Source: Elysia marginata (lineage: Eukaryota; Mollusca; Gastropoda; Plakobranchidae). Taken from it: a DNA stretch of 22,876 nucleotides. Below are positions 11,050 to 19,240 of the stretch, piece by piece (the stretch's first letter is position 1; every line of letters begins with the position of its first letter). The notes beneath the pieces were generated by a model that was not told where the DNA came from, did no database searches, and worked only from the letters and a program-made list of their open reading frames with translations. The translations under genes were made by a program, and so were the position numbers. Location: NCBI GenBank assembly GCA_019649035.1, contig BMAT01004157.1, positions 78,851-101,726 on the forward strand, read 5' to 3'.

Positions 11050-11296
11050 ATGAAGGGGTCAAGGGAAAAACAAGACTTGTCTCTATTTTTGTCTTATTTT
11101 TGGCACCTTTGAGTAGATAGGAGAATCAATGTATTATTTTCCATCTTAATTTCTATAGAATAGAGAGGACAAATTACTTAACTTCATGTTTTAATTGATG
11201 GGAAAGAAATTTATTCATGCATAACATCATTGCATTGATTGTAGTGACGTAACCCCTAGATGTGACATATCTTTCAATTTCCCTTGACCCCTTCAT
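11050..11296. mobile_element. MITE-like unit, perfect 19-bp inverted ends
   Basis: Bases 11050-11068 (ATGAAGGGGTCAAGGGAAA) are the exact reverse complement of 11278-11296. They bound a 247-bp AT-rich interior with no coding capacity. Exact 19-bp inverted repeats this close are unlikely by chance, and the size suits a miniature inverted-repeat element. I could not define a target-site duplication from the flanks, so the true ends and superfamily are unknown. The ends do not match those of the mariner nearby. Confidence 0.55.
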
Positions 11297-11363
11297 ATCA
11301 TATACTGAGTATAAACATGATGTCGTATTTAAAAAAAAGAACTAATCATATATAATAATACCG

Positions 11364-11567
11364 ATGGGAACCAATGAAAACGAAAATAAACCAGCATTGA
11401 TCTATAGATAATGGTGCAGAACTTGTGGTAGTGGGTCTAGTGCTTTAATTAATAACAATAACATAATAATGTTTGTTTGCTGAAGTAATCTCCTACTCGC
11501 GTACAGTGTTACGCGAGTGTCCAAACTGCTTCAAGCAAAATAACGGTGACCTAAGATTGGTTCCCAT
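11364..11567. repeat. Foldback-like unit with 12-bp inverted ends
   Basis: ATGGGAACCAAT (11364-11375) is repeated inverted at 11556-11567. Inside, offset to the right, is a partial palindrome: TTTGCTGAAG near 11477 pairs imperfectly with CTTCAAGCAAA near 11530, converging on a perfect hairpin at 11495-11518. No target duplication was identified. It may be a non-autonomous transposon remnant. Confidence 0.4.
11495..11518. repeat. Perfect 9-bp hairpin
   Basis: ACTCGCGTA (11495-11503) and TACGCGAGT (11510-11518) flank a 6-base loop, CAGTGT. The stem is CpG-rich in an AT-rich setting, which makes it stand out. No poly-T tail or known RNA context is attached. Confidence 0.85.
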
Positions 11568-11769
11568 GGGAATGAAGTATACATCACACAGAAAAGCTAA
11601 GGAAAAACAAGGCAGCCGAAATTACGAGATCCTAATTTAGCTCTATAGCTTCATTAGAATTGAAAGCAAATACCCCCTACTTCCCTCACAAGAGAGTTCA
11701 AAGAATCGAAACTAAACATGACAACTTCTTTTTTTTTTGCTGACCCTTGACAAAAGTGTTTAACATATA

Positions 11770-13134
11770 CGAGGTCCGTTTCATAAATAAGTTTCCCACC
11801 TCCATAAATCAACAACCAAAAGACATAAGATGATGAAATTTGGCACAGATTGCCTTTAACATCTAACCTTTTCAACGTAACTTCCACCATTGTTGGCGCC
11901 TTTCTCTATCCGTTGTAACCTGTCTTTAAATGCAGTGACGTAGGAACATTTGTCCAGGTTCTTTATTGCTACTTTCGTAGCCTGAATAATGTCCTCTTCT
12001 GTTTCAAATCGCTGGCCGCGAAGATGTTCTTTCATTTTAGGGAATAGGTGAAAATCACAAGGGGCAAAGTCAGGTGAATAGCGAGGGTGCTCCAGCAGTT
12101 CCCACTTGTAGCCAGCCAAAACGTCTGTCACTGCCTGGGCCGTATGGGCTGGCACATTGTCGTGATGAAACAAGATGCCTGACTCCAACAGCCCGGGTCG
12201 ATTCTTTCGAATGGCAGGTCTGAGTTTGTCTTGCAGCACCTTCTTGTAGTACTGTGCATTGATTGTGGTGCAGATAGGTACAGGCCAGCGCAGAATCACA
12301 CCATTCATGTCAAAAAAGATCATGTGCATAACCTTGAGAGCCCCTTGTTTGCGTCGAACTTTCTCTAGACGAGGCTCATCAAAGTCTCTCCATTCGGCTG
12401 ACTGCCGCTTTGTTTCAGGATCCCAGGAATACGCCCAAGTCTCACCACCGGTAATTATCCGACCCAAAAAGTCATTTTGCTCAGTTTGAAATCTCCGGAA
12501 AAAGTTTCAGGAAAAATTGACCCTTGACTCCTTCTGCTCATCTGTCAGCAAATGTGGAACCCATTTTGAAAACTTCTTCTCCTTATTCAGTTTGTTGGTT
12601 AGAACTCTAAACACGGAAGTTCTAGACATCGATGTTTCCGTAGAAATCTCTCACAAGTTTTTCGTCTGTCATCACTCAATGAAACGAGAACTTTAGAAAT
12701 GTTTGCAGCCCCGCATGCTGTCACAGGTCGGTCAGGACGAGGTTCATCTTCCATGTCATCTCGTCCCTCTGAAACAGCTTTTACCCACTTTCTTACCGTC
12801 TGAATAAAAGGAGCATTTTCTCCTAAAACAGTCACTAGATCTTTGTGAATGCATGATGCATCTTTTCCCAAAACAACAGAAAATTTTATGATAACACGGA
12901 TGTCATATCTTGAAAAATTTTGGTGTGCCGGTGAGCTTTCTATTATGCCGGCCATTTTGCTCCAACGGACTTCAGAAAAGTAAATGCTATTTTGTATCCG
13001 TTCAAGATAGAGCCACAAAATTTCAATGAGGATTCTCAAAAGGTTTGATCCTTCAGTGTGCCAAATTTCATGTATATAGCTTAAGCGGTTTTGATTTTAT
13101 AGAGTAGGGAAACTTATTTATGAAACGGACCTCG
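11770..13134 (-). mobile_element. Full-length mariner element (Tc1/mariner), inactive
   Basis: The element is 1365 bp with perfect 28-bp terminal inverted repeats (11770-11797 and 13107-13134, outer end CGAGGTCCG, inner end GTTTCCC). It is flanked on both sides by TA (11768-11769 and 13135-13136), the target duplication expected of this superfamily. It holds one minus-strand transposase gene, with about 150 bp between the 5' end repeat and the likely ATG, and about 60 bp between the stop codon and the other end repeat. The single-base precision of both ends suggests insertion by a working transposase supplied elsewhere, followed by decay of the coding region. Confidence 0.95.
11856..12955 (-). 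pseudogene. Mariner transposase pseudogene (DD34D family, D1 lost)
   Basis: The product would be a cut-and-paste transposase of about 366 residues, near the family's usual 345-350. The ATG at 12953-12955 begins MAGIIESS. An N-terminal helix-turn-helix region (about 15-75) and an RPVT-type linker (about 76-79) are visible. At about residue 102 (near 12650) one base is missing: the frame changes inside a TCEEI-like motif and the first part ends after a few wrong residues. The second frame carries the conserved WVPHLL motif. An in-frame TGA at 12507-12509, most simply a CGA-to-TGA change, splits it again. In the catalytic domain the first aspartate is glycine (TGGETW in place of the family's TGDETW; codon 12444-12446). 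The second (HDN, 12159-12161) and third (APCDF, 12054-12056) are present, 34 residues apart. The stop is TAA at 11856-11858. Three independent lesions make it non-functional. Confidence 0.95.
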
Positions 13135-13215
13135 TAGTAGTAGCGCAGTAGCGCACTAACGTAAAAGAATCCACTTAAAACAGAATGAACTTCACTGCAA
13201 GAGGTGATCGACTTC

Positions 13216-13265
13216 AAGTATTTAAAGGCATATATGTCACAAAGTATTTAAAAGCATATGTCACA
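13216..13265. repeat. Two-copy tandem repeat, about 25 bp
   Basis: AAGTATTTAAAGGCATATAT followed by GTCACA (13216-13241) is repeated at 13242-13265 with one substitution and a 2-bp deletion. It lies about 80 bp outside the mariner right end and is a simple local duplication. Confidence 0.85.
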
Positions 13266-14987
13266 AATCCGCATGTGGGTATCGTTTGCTACAACAGCTT
13301 TGGCAAAGCTCAGGCTGCCAAGGTTGTGGAAACACAAAAGCAATATTTTCTCCTCGAGCAAGTTCGGTATATATATGCAAGTCTTGGTCGACTATGTGCA
13401 AGTGTTTGGGTGAGGAATAGACTCTCAATGCAAGAACACAGCGATGGAATGCCACTATTGAGAGGCCAGCAGTTTCCTAGCAACATCTTCTAGCTACAGT
13501 GTAACGCAAGAAACTTGACATGGGCATGTGAATTGGCGCAATAGGTATACCTCGTTCAAAATTTATTCTCAAGGGGAACTCTGGAAGACGTCGCAAAAAA
13601 TGGCGATATCAAAAAGTCTGGTTTAATTATCCTAAGATTTGAACGGATAGGTCTTATGGCAGACAAATGTAGAAAAACTTAGAGGGGACTGTTCCCTGCT
13701 CGATCGGAAATTCCCCGACGACTATCTAACCATAGAAATTAAAATAATAGTGAATAATCTTAAGAAAATATAAATAAAAACTCATTGCTCGATAAGCAAG
13801 ACAGCATCTTTCATTAGTATAGGATGTATGTGCTTAATACGGCTGCCCAATCAGAAAAGAACTGCTAGAGTCCCTTGGAGTTGCCGTTGACAACATGTCC
13901 ACGTAGATGGTAGACAAGTAACAAGTTTCAAGCTGTCTTTGGGGGAGGATCTTGTGAAAGGAAACTCTTATAAGATCTCACAAGAACAAAATGAAGAGCT
14001 AGAAATATGTTCTTCGTGAGCATTGCCCTTTCACGAATTTTCTAGTAATATGTCTAGTTTGGATATATATGGGAGGAGAGATTGTTATTTTGGGTATTTG
14101 CTCAGGGTATATTGAAATTTAAGTGCAATTTGACCACTCAATGGTTTGGTATATGTGAAGGAATTAGATTTTTTAGATTTTCGAAATGTAACCCCAATCC
14201 CAATTACCCAATAAGTGTTAGAAATTTTTTAAAATATCTATTTGACAAGAGATAAATCATAAAACTTCAGCAACATCATGCAAAAAAAAACAAAACAGAA
14301 TGCAATATTTTTTACTGTTATTTTTTTTCAGTTTTCAAAGCGAGATTGGTGTTTAAGGGTTTAAAACTTTGAAATTGCCTGTAGCTCAGAATGGGGCTGG
14401 GCGACTTTTGCTGAGTTTTTTTTAGATTGGGGTCACAAATTATATATTCGTCCGGTCCAGTGATTTTAATCATATCGCTTCAAAAAAAAAAAAACCTAGT
14501 AAAGTTTTCAATTTGAAAGTTTAGACCGACCGATGATATAATTTCTTTTTATTATTTTTAAACTGATCTTGTGGTTTTCAAAATTTTGAACCTTGCATCG
14601 TTATCGAGGCTTTGGACTCTATTAAATGATTTTGATTTTTTTTTTTCAATTTTAAAATATTTTATGTTTGTAAAATAAGAACTTGATTATAATTTGGATT
14701 AAATAACAAGATACGAGTACAACAACTAAATACGACTTAAGTTACTCTGTAGTTAACAACTGGAAATTGAAAAAGAGCACAACTTGAAACTGTAGGCCAA
14801 ACAAGTAAAAAGTGAAAATTGAACAAAACAAGTAAGTGTATATATTTTAATGAAATTAAAAATACTATAATGTTAAAGTTAATGACTTCAAATGTTATAG
14901 TTTAATGACATGATAATAGAATATTTAATTCCACAAAATTTAACATTGATATTCGTGTGAAACTTTTTAAAATTATAATGACATTCA
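13266..14987. other. No gene seen; AT-rich spacer
   Basis: Segment 13270-13500 is the least AT-rich part and is open on both strands (plus 13185-13493, minus 13261-13455), but neither product resembles a known family. The rest, especially 14100-14990, is strongly AT-rich with long poly-T or poly-A runs. Confidence 0.5.
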
Positions 14988-15013
14988 GTGATAGCTTCTC
15001 AATAAGCTATCGC
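14988..15013. repeat. 10-bp hairpin
   Basis: GTGATAGCTT and AAGCTATCGC pair around the loop CTCAAT with one T·G wobble. No terminator-like tail or RNA gene is seen; it may be a chance palindrome or transposon remnant. Confidence 0.6.
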
Positions 15014-15411
15014 AACTTACCGTCTCTAGCTCATTTACCGTTTTAGTTCTCTCTCCTATCTCTTCAATTTTTATCCACACAGTTGTGTTGCATGCTATTT
15101 ATTCATGTAGACAAACGTCACTCAAAAGGTTGAAGAAAAGATTTTTATTTTGTTTTGCCCTGTTTTGGTATTTAATTTTAATCATATATTAATCTTTAAA
15201 CTTTTGAGGTTCTATATTGAGTTATAAGTGCTGGTTAATCATCATCAAATTGTCAATTTTTGTTTCGTTTTTTAATTTGATATGGCTTTGTAGAAAAACT
15301 AATAGATTTGTTTGGTCAGGACCTTCAAGACCCGATATTATTATGGCATCTCTACCTTCTTATTTTCGTGCAGCTGTAGGTCTGCCCCTTATCGTATTGG
15401 TTGAACTAGTT
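15014..15411. other. No gene seen; AT-rich spacer
   Basis: AT-rich sequence with one short plus-strand frame (15217-15414) that has a hydrophobic start but no recognisable motif. Confidence 0.5.
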
Positions 15412-15536
15412 TAAAGGTTTTGTAGCGAAGAGAAGCAGATTTTAAATGGGAATGCCCGAAATGCTTGCCTTTAGTATCATTCGACCCTTCGACTTGTAGT
15501 AGCTTCGACACCCACCGCCTTGCCACCTAGAGAAAC
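15412..15536. repeat. Unidentified dispersed repeat, copy 1
   Basis: This segment is related in inverted orientation to 17700-17805. Shared blocks include AATGCCCGAAATG, TGCCTTTAGTAT and a block of more than 30 bp from TTCGACACCCACCGCC through AGAGAAAC (about 15506-15536). Relative to copy 2, copy 1 carries 24 extra bases (about 15479-15502) containing additional TTCGAC words. On the minus strand the block reads RWQGGGCRS, then eight extra residues, then ILKASISGI in one frame. The family is unknown to me. Confidence 0.75.
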
Positions 15537-16319
15537 GCGTCAAGCCTCTACCTTTTTGGGCTAAGTCAGACTGAGGCCAAAATGCAACTGATGCACCGTT
15601 CAAATCGGTGCAATACCTGATATCATGCTTTAAAGAAATGAATAAAATCGGCAAACAACTTTTGGTACAAATTGCAAAATAACATTTTGGCCTTATTCAA
15701 AAATGATATTAACTAATTTTCTCAATACTGGCAAAAATGACTTAGGCCAAAAAGGTAGTGGTTTGACGTAGCTTATACCATATCGCTACTGTGCTTCAAA
15801 AAAAGAAGTTTCATGGGGAAGGTCTTGTTCCACAGACCACATACCAGACTGAGGATCCGTTCCATCTACGCCATTCGCCGCTCAGTGAGCTGAACTCTGA
15901 CCTTGGCCGGTTGCTAGCCGTCCGCCATTTTCAAATGTAGTAAAGTTCTAGTTGCTACGGGTCCAACTCTATAGAAACAATAGAGTTTTCTTTGCTTGCG
16001 ATTGCGTGTTTATCTGTAATTTTTTAAAAGTATTTTCTGGCCAGATTCAATGTAGTACTAGTTAGCACTGGTTAATTTTCATGATACAGTCTGTTTAGAC
16101 GAGACAAAATGAATAGATCTAGATCTAGAATATAAACTAACATGTAAATTTATTTCCAGTAGGCCTACTTGAGTTAAATTTATAAAAACCATTAGTCTTT
16201 CGCTAAACCTAAGGAAAACTATAAAAGGGCGAACCTCGATCGATCTAAAAACAAACCAATAAAACAACAAAAGGAATGAAGATGAAATTAAATATTGGGT
16301 GTAATCCGTCGGTCCACCT
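15537..16319. other. No gene seen; spacer between repeats
   Basis: Mixed AT-rich sequence, with a moderately GC-rich stretch at 15815-15935 lacking a usable frame. TAGATCTAGATCTAGA-like sequence lies at about 16115-16130 and GTAGGCCTACTT at about 16159-16170; the latter contains the palindrome GTAGGCCTAC. No gene is recognised. Confidence 0.5.
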
Positions 16320-16348
16320 ACCTTCCCCCTCCCTCGTCTCCTCCCTCT

Positions 16349-16394
<46 letters not shown>

Positions 16395-16398
16395 TCTA
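16320..16398. repeat. TC microsatellite
   Basis: A pyrimidine-rich lead-in (16320-16352) runs into an uninterrupted CT/TC run (about 16353-16390) and a short degenerate end. Confidence 0.95.
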
Positions 16399-16480
16399 AG
16401 GTAGTAAATTAGCGGATTCACAATTTATCCCTCCGTGAAACGAGAGAGAAACACAATATAATCCAGAAATATACATAAAA

Positions 16481-16512
16481 ACGTTTCGGCTTTATTCTGC
16501 TACCTTCTTCAG
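16481..16512 (-). other. Hammerhead-core-like motif (weak)
   Basis: On the minus strand CTGAAGA (complement of 16506-16512) fits the CUGANGA box. After AGGTAGCAGAATAAAGCC comes GAAAC (complement of 16483-16487). A possible stem III ACGT-TTTT-ATGT follows. Stem II is poor (only GG/CC convincingly pairs) and I cannot find a matching stem I, so self-cleavage is not supported. Such cores are known in Penelope-like retroelements and in retrozymes. This may be a decayed relative or chance. Confidence 0.2.
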
Positions 16513-16699
16513 TCACAACTTGCAATAAAATGTAATCACTGAGTAAGGCCTACAATAACAATTAAAATGGATATACATTTTAATATCTTGAACATTAGTT
16601 AAAACTTTGGCTAGTAGTAGAGTGGTCATCGCAGTATTATGGACACAGCACAACAATACAACCCGGTTAGTTCGATGTGCTGGGGGAACGGTTGACCAC

Positions 16700-16818
16700 T
16701 CTCTTGTCTCTCTCTGTCTCTCTTTCTCTGTGTGTCTCTCTCTGTCTCTCTGTGTCTCTGTCTCTGTCTGTCTCTCTCTCCCTCCCTCTGCGTGTGTCTG
16801 TCTGTCTGTCTCTCTCTG
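16700..16818. repeat. TCTG/TC compound microsatellite
   Basis: Imperfect repeats of TC mixed with TCTG and TGTG words. Both strands give low-complexity open frames (serine, leucine, valine and cysteine on plus; arginine, glutamine and glutamate on minus), which should not be read as genes. Confidence 0.93.
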
Positions 16819-17699
16819 CACACATTTATTGAATGCAGGCATGTTTTCCTATATCATTGGTCTAATTGATGTACGGTAATGTTTTCTTTAGTCTGATGCT
16901 GGTTCCTTTGAAACATCAAATTTTTAAATTAAATCAAAAGGTCCATGTAAGAAAAACCAAGCTACATTTTCCTCTGTTTACAAAATAACTATTGGAAAAC
17001 AAAAAAATTTACTTTAATGAATTGTAAATGTTCAGCAAATTTAGCGGAAAATGTGTGTGTGTTATTGGTGTCTTTGAAAGTTTAGTTATGTTAGGTTTCG
17101 TCTGATATATTACCTAATAACATTATTTCTATACCATTTAGTGAGTTCTGTGGGTTTTTTTTCACTAAATTTGTACACAAAATTCCTTACACTTTGGTAT
17201 ATATCGAAATGAAAAACAAGATATATTTGACTGAGTTATCGCCATTTGGTCGTAAAATCTTCGTTTTATCGGAGTCTCCGAGAACTCAATTATTAATGAT
17301 TTCGTTTAGATCCATCTCATCAAGCAACAGATTACGCAATACAATTTAAAGTTTAACTTAATAATGTTAATAAAAAAACACAACATGAATGGTTAACTAA
17401 GAACTAGTTAATTATACATGTATTTTCGTTTATTTCACCATAAATTATGTAGCAGAATATGAATAATAAATGAACAAAAAAAAAATAACTACAAACTAAA
17501 CAAAACATATCTACTGCTCTGTAAGAACAATTCTTTTATAAGGTCGCCCACCTCCAGTCTAAGTGATTAGAACTACCATTATTATTAAATCATAGGAAAC
17601 AGGTTTAAAGATTACTTTTTTAGGTAAAAGGGATTTTAAAGAGATAGCATGAGACAGCACTGCTACTTAAATCAATTTTTAAGGAAATAAGCTATGTTT
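16819..17699. other. No gene seen; AT-rich spacer
   Basis: Strongly AT-rich sequence with short homopolymers. No frame longer than about 60 codons, RNA gene or repeat family was recognised. Confidence 0.5.
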
Positions 17700-17805
17700 C
17701 TCTAAGTGGCAAGGCGGTGGGTGTCGAAGCATACTAAAGGCAGACATTTCGGGCATTTCCACTAAAAAGCCTACTTCTCTCCACTGCTAATTTCATACCT
17801 TTACT
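17700..17805. repeat. Unidentified dispersed repeat, copy 2 (inverted)
   Basis: The inverted relative of 15412-15536. On the plus strand one frame reads KWQGGGCRSILKADISGI, matching copy 1 without its eight-residue insert. The difference is a multiple of three and keeps the frame, which could mean the repeat derives from coding sequence. Two copies are too few to prove that. No terminal target duplication was found. Confidence 0.75.
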
Positions 17806-17877
17806 ATATTTCAATCATTAAATCAATAGGTTAAGTCGTGACATGTCGAACTTTAAATCAAACTGCAAGAATCTATT

Positions 17878-17940
17878 GCTTGTCTCGTGACAAGCTAAAA
17901 CTTGCTCTAACTCTGAGGTTCAGAGTTGTCGGGTTCGATC
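17878..17940 (+). repeat. tRNA-like / SINE-head-like patch (weak)
   Basis: A perfect 7-bp hairpin GCTTGTC-TCGT-GACAAGC (17878-17895) is followed by a 6-bp hairpin with a 7-base loop, AACTCT-GAGGTTC-AGAGTT (17909-17927). Next comes GGGTTCGATC (17931-17940), which fits a polymerase III B box. No paired T-stem, acceptor stem or canonical anticodon loop forms, so this is not a functional tRNA. A decayed tRNA-derived SINE is possible. Confidence 0.25.
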
Positions 17941-18222
17941 TAAGTCTAGTCAGTACTTTTCAACCTTTATTTTGGAGGAAATGGAGGCCTACAAAACTTT
18001 TGTTGAGGTTGTATCGCATAACAGGTATACGAAACAACTCTGTCAAAAAATAGATAAGTTTTGATTCTATGTAAAAAGTGAATGTGGTTTACACTGGCAG
18101 CGCTGTAGGCTATTATATATCAATGAAATTTTTTTTTACAAGATCTGGCCTTTCAGACCAAGTCCGAGAGGTCGTCTGAATGCGTAGTCAAGGGTGTTTG
18201 GTGCTACCCTGGCTTATCACAT

Positions 18223-18465
18223 GATCCATCATTTCCTGACTACTTAACACAATTTGTGAGAGTAAAAGTTTCAACTCGACAAATGAGATCTGTGACCAAA
18301 AGTCTATTACAAAAATCGAGACAAAAAGAAGACGTATGGTGAGCGCACATTTTCTTTTCAATCTGTCATCTTTGGAATGCCTCTTCTCTGTTAGGATTTA
18401 AAGCAAATTTGAAGACGCCTCTCTTTCAGCTAGCATTTTTTCTTAATGTATCAGCAATTTTATGA
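18223..18465 (+). pseudogene. Non-LTR retrotransposon ORF2 C-terminal fragment
   Basis: In order along the plus strand: DPSFPDYLTQFVRVKV, then STRQMRSVTKSLLQKSR in one frame (from 18223), TYGERTFSF after a +1 shift (from about 18329), then WNAS and GFKANLKTPLFQLAF back in the first frame (from 18373). This order, an LRS-like region then YGERxFSF, then LWNxLP, then FKxxLKTxLF, is the familiar carboxyl end of CR1/L2/Jockey-type reverse-transcriptase ORFs. The stretch between WN and FK is about ten residues shorter than usual, so there is a deletion as well as two frameshifts. A TGA at 18463-18465 ends the frame. The upstream RT domain is absent, as in a 5'-truncated LINE copy. Clade assignment needs a search. 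Confidence 0.72.
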
Positions 18466-18540
18466 ATATATTTACACAAGACTTTGAACAAATCATAGTT
18501 TTAGATCTCATTAAGCTAGAATTATCTTAATAAATATTTT

Positions 18541-18629
18541 TTTTAAACTATTGTTATTATTGCAATTATTATTATAATAATTATTATAAAAATTATTATA
18601 GTTATAATCATAATTATCATTATTATTTG

Positions 18630-18680
<51 letters not shown>

Positions 18681-18705
18681 GCTGTTGTTATTGTTATTAT
18701 TAATT
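18541..18705. repeat. ATT/TTA microsatellite, possibly LINE tail
   Basis: Degenerate ATT repeats with local inverted order (18550-18630) lead into a perfect TTA run of about 50 bases (18631-18680). A GTT/ATT mixture follows. The tract lies about 75 bp beyond the retrotransposon fragment, where CR1- and L2-like elements often carry an ATT-rich tail, so it may have expanded from that tail. Confidence 0.85.
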
Positions 18706-18819
18706 ACAAGCTCTGTATTTATCCAATTCGTCTCTTATGAGAAGACATTTATAAAGCACAAAAAAAAATCGTTTTGTTAAATACATCTAATCTAGAAACG
18801 AAAGTTGGAGTAAATTAGC

Positions 18820-19240
18820 TTCAGGATACAGATTTACGCCGCTACGTAGCTCAAGACAAGACAGTGTAGTACTAAGCGATTCCAAGTTGTTAGACTGTCA
18901 GATGATCCTGCACACACACGCAAGTCACCGGCACCGCACCCAGCCAATTTTGGTGAGAGTAACCGGTATTTGTTGAAATGCGCTAGGAATCACAGACCAC
19001 TCGAACCGTTCGTTCAGCGTGTGAAGAGTTCTTCGCGGCGTGGAGAAGATGACGCTGTGATTGTGTCGCTAGACTGATGCCGCCTGCCGCTCACGACCAC
19101 TCACTCCTCCCCTCTTGTCACTCGATGCGGCTCTAATCCGCCCCCCTGCCCATACCTCAAACTGAAAATGACAAACTAGGTGGGAGGGGCACTGTTGAAC
19201 CGGTGTTCTACGGGAAAATGACTTAGGCGATACGGAGTTC
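18820..19240. promoter_or_regulatory. CpG-richer patch, candidate promoter or exon
   Basis: CpG words are dense compared with the flanks (GCCGCTACG, TTCGCGGCG, GCCGCCTGCCGC, ATCCGCCCCCC). A minus-strand frame from the ATG at 19395 to 19069 (108 codons) crosses the right part; it is rich in serine and arginine and matches no family I know. Possible readings are a CpG-island promoter, a 5' exon of an unidentified gene, or a GC-rich repeat. None is established. Confidence 0.3.

Noticed and set aside
11856..12467. 203-residue transposase frame as a complete gene
   Set aside because: Its apparent start is an internal TTG after an in-frame TGA; it is only the C-terminal part of the broken mariner transposase.
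13185..13493. 102-codon plus-strand frame beside mariner
   Set aside because: Crosses a local tandem duplication and has no family resemblance; the opposite strand is open too, so probably chance.
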